From: Oscillospiraceae bacterium | Lineage (GTDB): Bacteria; Bacillota; Clostridia; Oscillospirales; CAG-272 | NCBI GenBank assembly: GCA_015063745.1 | Contig: SVTO01000002.1 | Location: 20,882 to 84,881, forward strand | Direction of reading: 5' to 3' | DNA: 64,000 bases | Part shown: piece after piece, positions 50,612-59,342 of the stretch | Layout: each line of letters opens with the position of its first letter | How positions within the stretch are numbered: the stretch's first letter is position 1 | The notes under the pieces: generated by a model | Databases searched by the model: none | What the model was told of the DNA's origin: nothing | What the model saw: only the letters and a program-made list of their open reading frames with translations | Made by a program: the position numbers and the translations under genes

Positions 50612-52810
50612 TTAACTTCTGTATCCTGTACGGGCAATAACATTGTCCTGCAAATCGGCACTGATATTGACAAAATAGTCACTGTAGCCACCAACACGTA
50701 CAATCAGATCCCGGTGGTTTTCGGGGTGTACTTTGGCATCCAGCAGTTCTTCCTGGGACACAACCGTGACGGACAGCTGCTGACCGCCGTTTTCAAAATA
50801 GGTCTTCCAGATGGCAAGGAAGTTTTCCATACCTTCTTCCGTATTGAAAACATCTTTATCGAATTTGATATTCAGAATAAATCCGCTTCCCGCCAGTTCG
50901 TGGGGCAGCTGCAGGGCGGAGTTCAGAAGTGCGGTGGGGCCTTCTTCGTCTCTGCCGGGAGTTGCGCCGATACTGTCTGCGAACATAGGCTCGAATTTAT
51001 GCCGTCCGTTGGGACAGGCACCGGTGTTTCTGCCGTATCCCGCCGCACGGATGAAAGGAGAACAGCCGCCCGTGTACCAGCCGCCGCGGTAAGTGGGGAT
51101 GGTCAGCAGGTGTCTGAAATAATGTTCCACAACTTCTCTTGCCAGCGCGTCCGTATCCGGGTCACCGTTGCCGAAGCGTACGGGCTTTTCGGACAGCATA
51201 CGGCGCATGACTTCATTGTCTTCAAAGTCCTTATCCATACCGTCAAGCAACTCGGCCATGGTAAAGTTCTTCTGCTCGAACACATGGTAACGCATTGCCG
51301 CCAGGGAGTCCACGGCATCCGCAAGACCTTCCGCCAGGATCTGACCGTGGTTGTATATCGGTCCTCCGGCCTTGAAGTCCCTTCCCTTTTCGATACAGCC
51401 CTGAATCATCAGGGAACGCCACAGATTCGGGGAATTGTCCGCATGTACCTTCTGGCTCTTGTTGGACATACGGCAGGCCATATCGGTGATGTATTCCACT
51501 TCCTTCTTGAATGCCGCCAGTACTTCATCAAAGGTGGTGAAGGTCAGCGGGTCGCCGCAATCGAAACCGATTTTTTCGCCGGTATAGGTACATACACCCC
51601 GGTTCAGCATCAGTTCCACGCATTTGCACAGGTTCACTTCCCCGTCTTCCAGACCCATGTGGCTTCTGCCCTGAATGTCGATCTGGTTACAGCCGTTCAT
51701 GGCGTAATTGTGGGCATCCTTCGGAGGGATTCCCAGTTCATCCATGAACATTCTGCAGACTGCGCGGTCGTTGTACAGGGTGGGCAGGCCGCATCCCGCA
51801 CCGATGGCTTCCGCAGCACTTCTCATCAGCGCCGGATCGGTGTTTTCGTGGCAGCGCATGGTCAGGTTGGGCGTCTGGAAACGGTGCTTCTTCACCAGTT
51901 CCAGGAATGCGAAAGAAATTTCATTGGTAGTATCGTTTCCGTTTTCGTCGGAACCGGAAATGCACACGTTCCAGGTACGGTGCTGGTGGAAACCGATCCA
52001 CATACCGTCCAGAATAGCAAAGGCTTCATCATAGGGGGTCTTCTTCCAGTAGGGCAGGAAGATCTGGTCCAGACGTCCGGGAGAATCGTATCCGTCGTAG
52101 GAGAAGAAAATCCAGAAGAACTGTGACGCGGAGAGGAAATCGTAGGGAGTGTTCTGAGGGCAGGTTTCCATGGCGCGGGCGATGGCGAGAAAATGATTCT
52201 TTTCCCCTTCGTCTGCAGCTTCTGCGGCTCTCTTTTCCGCTTCCGCCTTCACTCTCTCACCGATCAGGTCAAAGCCGTCCAGTACTCTCTCAAGCGCATC
52301 GTAAAATTCGGCGGAGTAGGGATTGGTGCTTCTGTATCGGTTGATCTTGGCGCGCAGGCCGGATGTACCCAGCTCCAGCAGGCCGCCGAAATCCGGTACC
52401 GTATGACCCGCCCAGGTTCCGCCCCAGCAGGTTCCGTTTTCGCTGGCTACATGCTCCTCATGGGTAAACGCATTGCACAGCAGATGATCCATATCCTTGG
52501 GACCGAGCACCTTTTCCACAGCATCAAAGAAATCAGCGTATTCCGGGAATGCTTTTCTCTTTTTTGCCATTGCTTCGGCATTACAGTACAGACCGGGCGC
52601 AGAAACAAATCCGGCCACGCTGTCGTCGTTCCAGCCCCGGCATATTCTGCCGCACTGGAACAGCTTTACTTCTTCGTCATATTCAATATCCATAGCCGCA
52701 CATTCGGCATACATACCTTCGGCCAGAGCAATATACTCCCCTTTTTCCACATTGGAAAGATACGCATAGGCAAAGGGTTCGTTAAGTACGGCGTCGTAAT
52801 GCAGTTTCAT
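50612..52810 (-). CDS. Glycyl radical enzyme, paralog 4, GCNQ variant
   Basis: MNGCNQIDIQG; GCIEKGRDFKAGGPIYNHGQ; RVGGYSDYF. Confidence 0.85.
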   Translation of the reverse strand: MKLHYDAVLNEPFAYAYLSNVEKGEYIALAEGMYAECAAMDIEYDEEVKLFQCGRICRGWNDDSVAGFVSAPGLYCNAEAMAKKRKAFPEYADFFDAVEKVLGPKDMDHLLCNAFTHEEHVASENGTCWGGTWAGHTVPDFGGLLELGTSGLRAKINRYRSTNPYSAEFYDALERVLDGFDLIGERVKAEAEKRAAEAADEGEKNHFLAIARAMETCPQNTPYDFLSASQFFWIFFSYDGYDSPGRLDQIFLPYWKKTPYDEAFAILDGMWIGFHQHRTWNVCISGSDENGNDTTNEISFAFLELVKKHRFQTPNLTMRCHENTDPALMRSAAEAIGAGCGLPTLYNDRAVCRMFMDELGIPPKDAHNYAMNGCNQIDIQGRSHMGLEDGEVNLCKCVELMLNRGVCTYTGEKIGFDCGDPLTFTTFDEVLAAFKKEVEYITDMACRMSNKSQKVHADNSPNLWRSLMIQGCIEKGRDFKAGGPIYNHGQILAEGLADAVDSLAAMRYHVFEQKNFTMAELLDGMDKDFEDNEVMRRMLSEKPVRFGNGDPDTDALAREVVEHYFRHLLTIPTYRGGWYTGGCSPFIRAAGYGRNTGACPNGRHKFEPMFADSIGATPGRDEEGPTALLNSALQLPHELAGSGFILNIKFDKDVFNTEEGMENFLAIWKTYFENGGQQLSVTVVSQEELLDAKVHPENHRDLIVRVGGYSDYFVNISADLQDNVIARTGYRS

Positions 52811-52850
52811 TGGGGGGACCTCACTTTCTTAACTAAAACAATATATGGAA

Positions 52851-54191
52851 TCAGTTGTACTCCGGCAGCCAGCCTGCATGGGCTTCGATCAGGTCGTCAC
52901 ACATACGCACGATGTCGTCAATGGACAACTCGGAGGCGCAGTGGGGATCCATCATGGCTGCCTGATAGATTTTTTCTTTCTTACGGGTCACAGCCGCCTC
53001 GATGGTCAGCAGCTGTACATTGATGTTACTCATATTCATAGCCGCCAGCTGGGTGGGAAGCTTACCCTGTGCGCAGGGCACGATGCCGTTCACATCCACC
53101 ATACAGTTGACTTCCACACATGCTTCTCTGGGCAGGTTTGCAATCACGCCTTCGGTATTGACCACATTGGCGCAGATCTTCGTGGGCACGTCTGTAACCA
53201 TGGCTTCCATGATATAGGACGCAAACTCATGGGTACGTTCGTGGGATACTTCATTGCTGAGATACTTTTCTCTGTCGTTTTCCCATGCGGCGATCTGGTT
53301 CACACAGCGGCGGGGATATTCGTCCAGCGGGATGTGATAACGATCGATCAACTCGGGATACTTGGACTTGATGAAGAAATTGTTGTATTCCGCATTGTGT
53401 TCGCTGGATTCGGTGCAGTAGTAACCCAGACGGCGGATGTATTCCAGACGAACCAGGTCATGGAAAGGCGTTTCTTCCGTTCCGTTATCGGCAGCGGCCA
53501 GCTTGGCAAGGGCTTTTTCCCGTACGATGGGGTACAGATCGGTACCGTCACCGTCCGCCAGTTCCAGCAGCCATGCCATATGGTTGATGCCGGCGATGCG
53601 TTCTCTGATCGGTTCGGTATAGGGAATCTCCAGCTCGGACAGCAGGCCTCTGGAGCAAACCTGCGTGGAATGACACAGACCGATGGTCTTTACCGGTGTG
53701 AATCTCTGCATGAAGCCGGTCAGCATGGCCATGGGGTTGGTGTAGTTTAAGAACCATGCATCGGGGCATACTTCTGCCATATCCTTTGCGAAATCGTCCA
53801 GAACGGGAATGGTACGCAGGGCACGGAAGATACCGCCGATGCCGAGGGTATCCGCAATGGTCTGCTGCAGGCCGTACTTCTTGGGAATCTCAAAATCCGT
53901 GATGGTGCAGGGGTCATAACCGCCTACCTGAATGGCGTTTACCACAAAACGGGCGCCGCGCAGGGCATCCTTGCGGTTTTCCACACCCAGATACTTGCTG
54001 ATCTTTGCTCTGCCGGCGTTGATATTGCGGTTCAGAGAATCGATCATGATATAGGATTCTTCCAGACGCTTGGCGTCGATATCGTAAAGGGCAATTTCAA
54101 AGTCCTGCAGGGCGGGGGTGAGCATGGTATCCCCCAGGACGTTCTTGGCAAATACGGTGCTGCCTGCACCCATAAATGTAATCTTATCCAT
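52851..54191 (-). CDS. GH4 family (alpha-galactosidase/6-phospho-glycosidase type) NAD-dependent glycosidase
   Basis: KITFMGAGSTVFAKNVLGD; NAIQVGGYDP; IGLCHS; GINHMAWLLEL; NPMAMLT. Confidence 0.88.
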   Translation of the reverse strand: MDKITFMGAGSTVFAKNVLGDTMLTPALQDFEIALYDIDAKRLEESYIMIDSLNRNINAGRAKISKYLGVENRKDALRGARFVVNAIQVGGYDPCTITDFEIPKKYGLQQTIADTLGIGGIFRALRTIPVLDDFAKDMAEVCPDAWFLNYTNPMAMLTGFMQRFTPVKTIGLCHSTQVCSRGLLSELEIPYTEPIRERIAGINHMAWLLELADGDGTDLYPIVREKALAKLAAADNGTEETPFHDLVRLEYIRRLGYYCTESSEHNAEYNNFFIKSKYPELIDRYHIPLDEYPRRCVNQIAAWENDREKYLSNEVSHERTHEFASYIMEAMVTDVPTKICANVVNTEGVIANLPREACVEVNCMVDVNGIVPCAQGKLPTQLAAMNMSNINVQLLTIEAAVTRKKEKIYQAAMMDPHCASELSIDDIVRMCDDLIEAHAGWLPEYN

Positions 54192-54221
54192 ACTGTACCT
54201 CCTTTTTTACTAATTTTGTTC

Positions 54222-55421
54222 TCAGTTTTCCTTTTCGCGTGCCATGACCCACTTGCCTCTGGTGAAGTCGGGGAAGCATACGGGTGCGGAACCCATGATG
54301 ATGGACTGTTCCGCCAGTACGGTAACTGCCATCCAGCTGGCTGCATCGTATACGTCGATGGGCATGGGCTTGCCGGCTTTGACACATTCAAAGAAGTCAC
54401 GGAATTCCAGCCAGTCTATACCGCCGTGCCCGCCCGTGATGCCGCTGGCAAAGAAGTCCTTCCACATCGGATGGTCGTACTTTTCCATGTATTCCTCGAA
54501 ATTGTTGAAATTTCTGTTGTATCCGTTGTCTTCGCAGCAGACACATCTGTACTGTTCATCCACAAGACCTCTGGTACCGCGTACGGTAAAGCTGCGGCCG
54601 CCCAGATTTACGATGGAGGTGTCCAGTGTCAGGGTGATGGTTTCACCGCCTGCACACTTGATTACGGTAGTAATGATATCGCCCTGGGCAAAATGGGTTT
54701 CCTTCAGACCGGGGTCCACTTTGTCTTCACCGACTCTGGCGATATAGTCATGCATACCGGCTTCCTTGGATGCGGTTGCGGTCAGGGACAGCATACGGTT
54801 GCCGTGGTTGATCTTCAACAGCTTGGCAATGGGGCCGAGATCGTGGGTGGGATAGTTTTCGGTGTTCCGGAGAATGTAGTTGCGCTGACGGTAGTGTCTT
54901 TCCTTACGGCCCGTGCAAATCTGGCTGCTGAGGTCGTGGTGGTAGGCGCCCGCACAGTGTACGACTTCACCGAACAGTCCCTGTCTTGCCATGTTCAGCG
55001 CCATCAGCTCCAGACGGCCGTAGCAGCAGTTTTCCAGGAACATAAAGGGGGTGCCGGTTTCTTCATATGTGCGTACCAGACGCCAGCAGTCTTCCAGATC
55101 GTAGGCACCGCCCACTTCCATACCGGTGATCTTGCCGGCCTTCATGGCATAAACCGCAACATCCACGTGCATTTCCCAGTCCGTGGTGATCAGAACCACA
55201 TCCACTTCGGGATCGTCAATGGCTTTCTTATAATCGGGTTCACACTTCGGCGCGGGTCTGTTCTTATCCAGAATATAGCCTACGCTGGCTTCCATTCTGT
55301 CTTCATATATATCGCAGATCACCTTGATTTCCACGTCATCCATATGACAGAGCAGTTCGTCATACAGATACTGCTGTCCTCTCTGGCCCAGTCCGATCAG
55401 TGCCACTCTAACTTTTTCCAT
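54222..55421 (-). CDS. Gfo/Idh/MocA family oxidoreductase, GH109-like (paralog 7)
   Basis: VALIGLGQRG; YPTHDLGPIAKLLKINHGNRM; GGHGGIDWLEF. Confidence 0.85.
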   Translation of the reverse strand: MEKVRVALIGLGQRGQQYLYDELLCHMDDVEIKVICDIYEDRMEASVGYILDKNRPAPKCEPDYKKAIDDPEVDVVLITTDWEMHVDVAVYAMKAGKITGMEVGGAYDLEDCWRLVRTYEETGTPFMFLENCCYGRLELMALNMARQGLFGEVVHCAGAYHHDLSSQICTGRKERHYRQRNYILRNTENYPTHDLGPIAKLLKINHGNRMLSLTATASKEAGMHDYIARVGEDKVDPGLKETHFAQGDIITTVIKCAGGETITLTLDTSIVNLGGRSFTVRGTRGLVDEQYRCVCCEDNGYNRNFNNFEEYMEKYDHPMWKDFFASGITGGHGGIDWLEFRDFFECVKAGKPMPIDVYDAASWMAVTVLAEQSIIMGSAPVCFPDFTRGKWVMAREKEN

Positions 55422-55494
55422 TTATGTACCCTCCTGTATTCTATGATGATTTTTCAGTTTGTTAACCTGGCATTTAAACACCCGTATCAAGTTC

Positions 55495-55523
55495 AGTATA
55501 TCATATTTTTTTCACCATTGCAA
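55495..55523 (-). promoter_or_regulatory. Putative promoter of the oxidoreductase-GH4-GRE operon
   Basis: TTGCAA-N17-TATACT on minus strand. Confidence 0.6.
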
Positions 55524-55595
55524 TACCCTTTTGCGAATTATTTCCAATGAAAAATACCCGAAATTTTTTCATTTTTTCTTTTTTGCAAAAACCCC

Positions 55596-55647
55596 TTGAC
55601 AAATCACTCTTACAGGTGTAAGATATATATGTCTCACAGCTGTAAGA
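55596..55647 (+). promoter_or_regulatory. Promoter (TTGACA-N17-TAAGAT) with two BlaI-type dyad operators
   Basis: TCTTACAGGTGTAAGA (55608..55623, perfect arms) and TCTCACAGCTGTAAGA (55632..55647). Confidence 0.8.
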
Positions 55648-55704
55648 GTACCTTGGCGGAGGAAAATCCGTCATGCAACAATCCATAAAACGGAGGAAAA
55701 AGAT

Positions 55705-56070
55705 ATGTCCGGACAAATTGCCATCACGTCGGCGGAGCTTGCGGTTATGCAGGTTTTATGGGAAGCCGGCGGACCGCTGAAAATTCAGGAAGTATGGGAG
55801 GGACTGCCGGAAGCCGGGTGGAAGTACAACACCGTCGGCACACTGCTGCTGCGTCTGGAAGAAAAAGGCGCTGTCCGCTGTGAAAAAATCGGCAAAAACC
55901 GTACCTACACCTCCCTGCTGGACAAAGAGGAATATACCAAAGATCAGACCCGGGGCATCATCGACCGGTTCTACCACGGTTCCGCAAAGGAGCTGGCTGC
56001 CGCGCTGATGCGTACGGAAAGTCTGACGGCGGAGGATATTGACGAACTGCGGAAGGAATTCGGCTTATGA
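55705..56070 (+). CDS. BlaI/MecI/CopY family transcriptional repressor
   Basis: ITSAELAVMQVLWEAGGPLKIQEVWEGL...YNTVGTLLLRLEEKGAV. Confidence 0.88.
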   Translation: MSGQIAITSAELAVMQVLWEAGGPLKIQEVWEGLPEAGWKYNTVGTLLLRLEEKGAVRCEKIGKNRTYTSLLDKEEYTKDQTRGIIDRFYHGSAKELAAALMRTESLTAEDIDELRKEFGL

Positions 56071-57767
56071 CCGGCGTTTTTCTGAATCTGACGGCCTGTG
56101 CGGCTCTCGGATCCCTGTGCGGTGCGGTGTTTTATCTGCTGCGCCCCGCAACAAGGCGGATTCTGGGACCGGAGAACCAGTACCGGCTTTGGATTCTGCT
56201 GTTGATTCTGTGGGTTCTGCCCCTGCGGTTTACGCTGCCCGAAACGGTGACGGAAACCTTTGCGGAGAATATACCCGGGGATATTTTTGCGGTATCCGAT
56301 ACATCGGGAATCATCCGGTCGGAGGATCTGTATTTCGATCTGCCGACTGACACGGACCGGGTTGAGCCGGCACGCACGGAAAACACCCATCCGGTGTTGT
56401 CTGACGGAGTGGTACTGTCCGTTCTGCGGTGGATCTGGGCGGCGGGGATACCCATTGCCTTTCTGATGCAGATCGTCCCCTACATACGCTTCCGCAAAGT
56501 GCTGAAACATACGTCCCTGCCCCTCGGTTATGCCGTATCCGACGGGATGAAAATACCTGTCTGCCGCAGTTTTGCGGTGGATTCACCCATGGTGGCAGGT
56601 ATTTTCCGACCCGTGCTGTATCTGCCGGAGCGGGACTGCAGCAAAGAAGAGTATACCTGCATCCTGCGGCATGAAATGACCCATGCGAAAAGAGGGGATA
56701 TCCCTCTGAAATGGTTTGCCGCGGCGGTGCGCTGTCTCCACTGGTGGAATCCTCTTGTCCATCTCACCGTATGCCGTTTTGCCGAGGAATGTGAGATTTC
56801 CTGCGACTTCCGGGCGGCGGCGGATATGGGTGAGAACCAGCGTAAGGTTTACATGAAGCTGCTTCTGGATCTTGCGGAAGCGAAATGCCGGAAACGGGAA
56901 TTTCTTTCCACGGGATTTTCAGACAGCAGAGCATTTCTGAAACGGAGACTTATGATGATTCAAAACGGAAAGAAACAAAAAATAATGACCACCGTCCTGT
57001 CATCCCTTCTGCTGGCAGGCCTGTCTGCCGGTCTGATCTATGCGGGCGGTGTGTTCAGGGATTCCCTTCTGCCCGAAGAAACGGACGCACAGGAGAATCT
57101 GCCCGTAGTGGAAACCCTGACGGAAGCAGACACCGCGGAAACCTGTGCCGTATCCGGTACATCTGCTGCGGAAACTCTGGAATCTCTCAAGGAAGAATTG
57201 ACAAAACTACAGCAGGAAATCGGTGAAATACAGGAAGAAACGGAAGCTGCGGTGGGAACGGATGAGGAATACGAAGCAATCGCTGATGACGTTGTTTATC
57301 AGCATGAAGAATTCGCAGAAATCGTTGATGACATTGTTTATCAGGACAGTGAACCCGTAATGCATGAGGAAATGTCCGTGGAAATTCCGGCTATTCTGAA
57401 ACCGGATCGGGATGTCAACCTCCCCTTTGGTATGTCAAACAATTACGGCAAGGAATACTTCCATAACGGTGTGGATTTCAAAGGTGAGGAAGGCGAGGAC
57501 ATCCCTTCCGCATCCGCCGGTGAGATTGTGTACATGGGTTACGAATACGACTACGGCAACCTGATCATTGTAAAAAGCGGTGCATTCGAAATCTTCTACG
57601 CCCACCTGTCCGGCTTCAACCCATCCCTGCAGGAAGGCGATATTGTGGAAATCGGCACCATTCTCGGTGAAATCGGCCATACCGGCGCCACCACCGGCCC
57701 GCACCTGCATTTTGAAATCCGCCTGAACAGCCAGCCGATCGATCCCGCATCCCTCTGGGCAAAATAA
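56067..57767 (+). CDS. BlaR1-like M56 metallopeptidase fused to C-terminal M23 (LytM) domain
   Basis: RHEMTHAKRGD (M56); GVDFKGEEGEDIPSASAGEIVYMG...GATTGPHLHFEI (M23); 4-bp overlap with blaI-like gene. Confidence 0.85.
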   Translation: MTGVFLNLTACAALGSLCGAVFYLLRPATRRILGPENQYRLWILLLILWVLPLRFTLPETVTETFAENIPGDIFAVSDTSGIIRSEDLYFDLPTDTDRVEPARTENTHPVLSDGVVLSVLRWIWAAGIPIAFLMQIVPYIRFRKVLKHTSLPLGYAVSDGMKIPVCRSFAVDSPMVAGIFRPVLYLPERDCSKEEYTCILRHEMTHAKRGDIPLKWFAAAVRCLHWWNPLVHLTVCRFAEECEISCDFRAAADMGENQRKVYMKLLLDLAEAKCRKREFLSTGFSDSRAFLKRRLMMIQNGKKQKIMTTVLSSLLLAGLSAGLIYAGGVFRDSLLPEETDAQENLPVVETLTEADTAETCAVSGTSAAETLESLKEELTKLQQEIGEIQEETEAAVGTDEEYEAIADDVVYQHEEFAEIVDDIVYQDSEPVMHEEMSVEIPAILKPDRDVNLPFGMSNNYGKEYFHNGVDFKGEEGEDIPSASAGEIVYMGYEYDYGNLIIVKSGAFEIFYAHLSGFNPSLQEGDIVEIGTILGEIGHTGATTGPHLHFEIRLNSQPIDPASLWAK

Positions 57768-57924
57768 AAAAAGATTCGGAACACTTCTAACAATTCCTGA
57801 TCCAATCACACCCAATCAAACGCCCCCCTTTTCCAAGAGAGTATTGAAAAAGGGGGGGCATTTTTTCACCTTTTCCGTTACCATATCATCCATCTTTTTT
57901 CAGTTTTTTGAAAAGATGGGGGTT

Positions 57925-57966
57925 CGGGGGAAGAAAAACTTTTTGCAAAAAGTTTTCCTTCCCCCG
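57925..57966. repeat. Long palindromic intergenic repeat, copy 4
   Basis: cgggggaagaaaaactttttgcaaaaagttttccttcccccg, preceded by ttcagttttttgaaaagatggg. Confidence 0.8.
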
Positions 57967-57976
57967 AGAACATTTC

Positions 57977-59248
57977 TCACAACACTCCCATCGCCCGACG
58001 AATCACCATCATCATGGCTCTTGCGATGGAGAGGCGGCGGACTTTGGAGCGGTCGGCTTTGCGGTTGAAGCGGACGGTTGCGGTTACGGTGCCGCAGTGG
58101 TCTGAGACGGCGAAGCACACGGTACCTACGGGTTTTTCTTCCGTTCCTCCGCCGGGGCCTGCGATACCGGTGATGGAGACTGCCATGTCTGCGCCTGTGA
58201 TTTTCCGGGCACCTTCGGCCATGGCGGCGGCACATTCTTCCGATACGGCGCCGTACTGTTCCAGGATTTCACGGGGAACGCCGAGCAGCTGTTCCTTGAC
58301 CCGGTTGTCATAGGCCACCACACCGCCGAGCAGGATGTCCGACACGCCGGGGATGTCGGCGATCCGGGAACCGAGCATACCGCCGGTACAGCTTTCCGCA
58401 AGGGCGAGGGTATATTTTTTCGCACGCAGGGCTTCGATCATTTTCAGCACGATGGCGTTCTTGGATTCCCATACGGTCACGCTTTCCGTGTAGCAGTAAG
58501 GGCCAACTTCCGTTGCCAGTACCTTTTCCGCCATTTCACGGCACATTCTGCGGCATTCCTCTTCCGTTTCTCCTCTGGCGGTGATGCGGATACGTACCTC
58601 ATGCTCGCAGGCATACGGCGCAACGGACGGGTTGGCCGAGGTTTCCATAATGGGCTTCAGAATGGATTCCGCACGGCTTTCTCCGATGTCGTACAGGTGC
58701 AGATTCAGGCTGAACAGAGTACATCCCGACCGCTTGGCCAGCCAGGGCTCCACTTCTTCTGCGAACATCGGCTCACATTCGGACGGAGGTCCGGGCAGAA
58801 GCACTGCGGTTTTCTCCCCTTTGGTGATGGCAATGCCGGGTGCGGAACCCCATCGGTTGGGGAACACGTGGGATCCTTCGGGTACCAGCGCCTGCAGGAG
58901 ATTGTTCTCCGTCATAACCCGGCCCGTTTCTCTGAAATAACTCTCGATATCCGCTCTGGCATCTTCATCCATCACCAGCGGTACACCGAAATATTCCGCT
59001 ACGGATTTTTTGGTGATGTCATCGCAGGTGGGACCGAGGCCGCCGGTCAGAATCAGAATATCCGCACGGGAAAACCCTTCCCGGATGGCCTCTGCCAGTC
59101 TGCCGTCGTTGTCGCCCACTACGGTCTGACGGTAGGACGGAAAACCCAGTGCGGCCAGCCGTCCGGCGATGAATGCGGTGTCAGTATTGACAATATCCCC
59201 CAGCAGAAGCTCCGTGCCCACGCTGAGGATTTCACAAATATTGGACAT
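57977..59248 (-). CDS. cinA: CinA family competence/damage-inducible protein (nicotinamide-nucleotide amidohydrolase)
   Basis: EILSVGTELLLGDIVNTD; LTGGLGPTCDDITKKSVAEY; SITGIAGPGGGTEEKPVGTV. Confidence 0.93.
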   Translation of the reverse strand: MSNICEILSVGTELLLGDIVNTDTAFIAGRLAALGFPSYRQTVVGDNDGRLAEAIREGFSRADILILTGGLGPTCDDITKKSVAEYFGVPLVMDEDARADIESYFRETGRVMTENNLLQALVPEGSHVFPNRWGSAPGIAITKGEKTAVLLPGPPSECEPMFAEEVEPWLAKRSGCTLFSLNLHLYDIGESRAESILKPIMETSANPSVAPYACEHEVRIRITARGETEEECRRMCREMAEKVLATEVGPYCYTESVTVWESKNAIVLKMIEALRAKKYTLALAESCTGGMLGSRIADIPGVSDILLGGVVAYDNRVKEQLLGVPREILEQYGAVSEECAAAMAEGARKITGADMAVSITGIAGPGGGTEEKPVGTVCFAVSDHCGTVTATVRFNRKADRSKVRRLSIARAMMMVIRRAMGVL

Positions 59249-59278
59249 AATTTTCCCCTCGCAGTTTCTCAGTCAAAT

Positions 59279-59318
59279 AAAAGGGGAGAAGCTTCGTTCT
59301 CAAAAGCCTCTCCCCCGT
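59279..59318 (-). terminator. Intrinsic terminator after divergent Gfo gene
   Basis: aaaaggggagaagctt...aagcctctcccc. Confidence 0.5.
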
Positions 59319-59342
59319 TCATGCAGATCGGTATTGCCGTTT

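Noticed and set aside
43893-52810. GREs as housekeeping pyruvate formate-lyases
   Set aside because: No CC catalytic pair; motif is GCNQ, and length/context (four copies with glycosidases) do not fit PFL.
42821-55421. GRE-associated bacterial microcompartment
   Set aside because: No BMC shell-protein ORFs, aldehyde dehydrogenase or phosphotransacylase are seen in the window.
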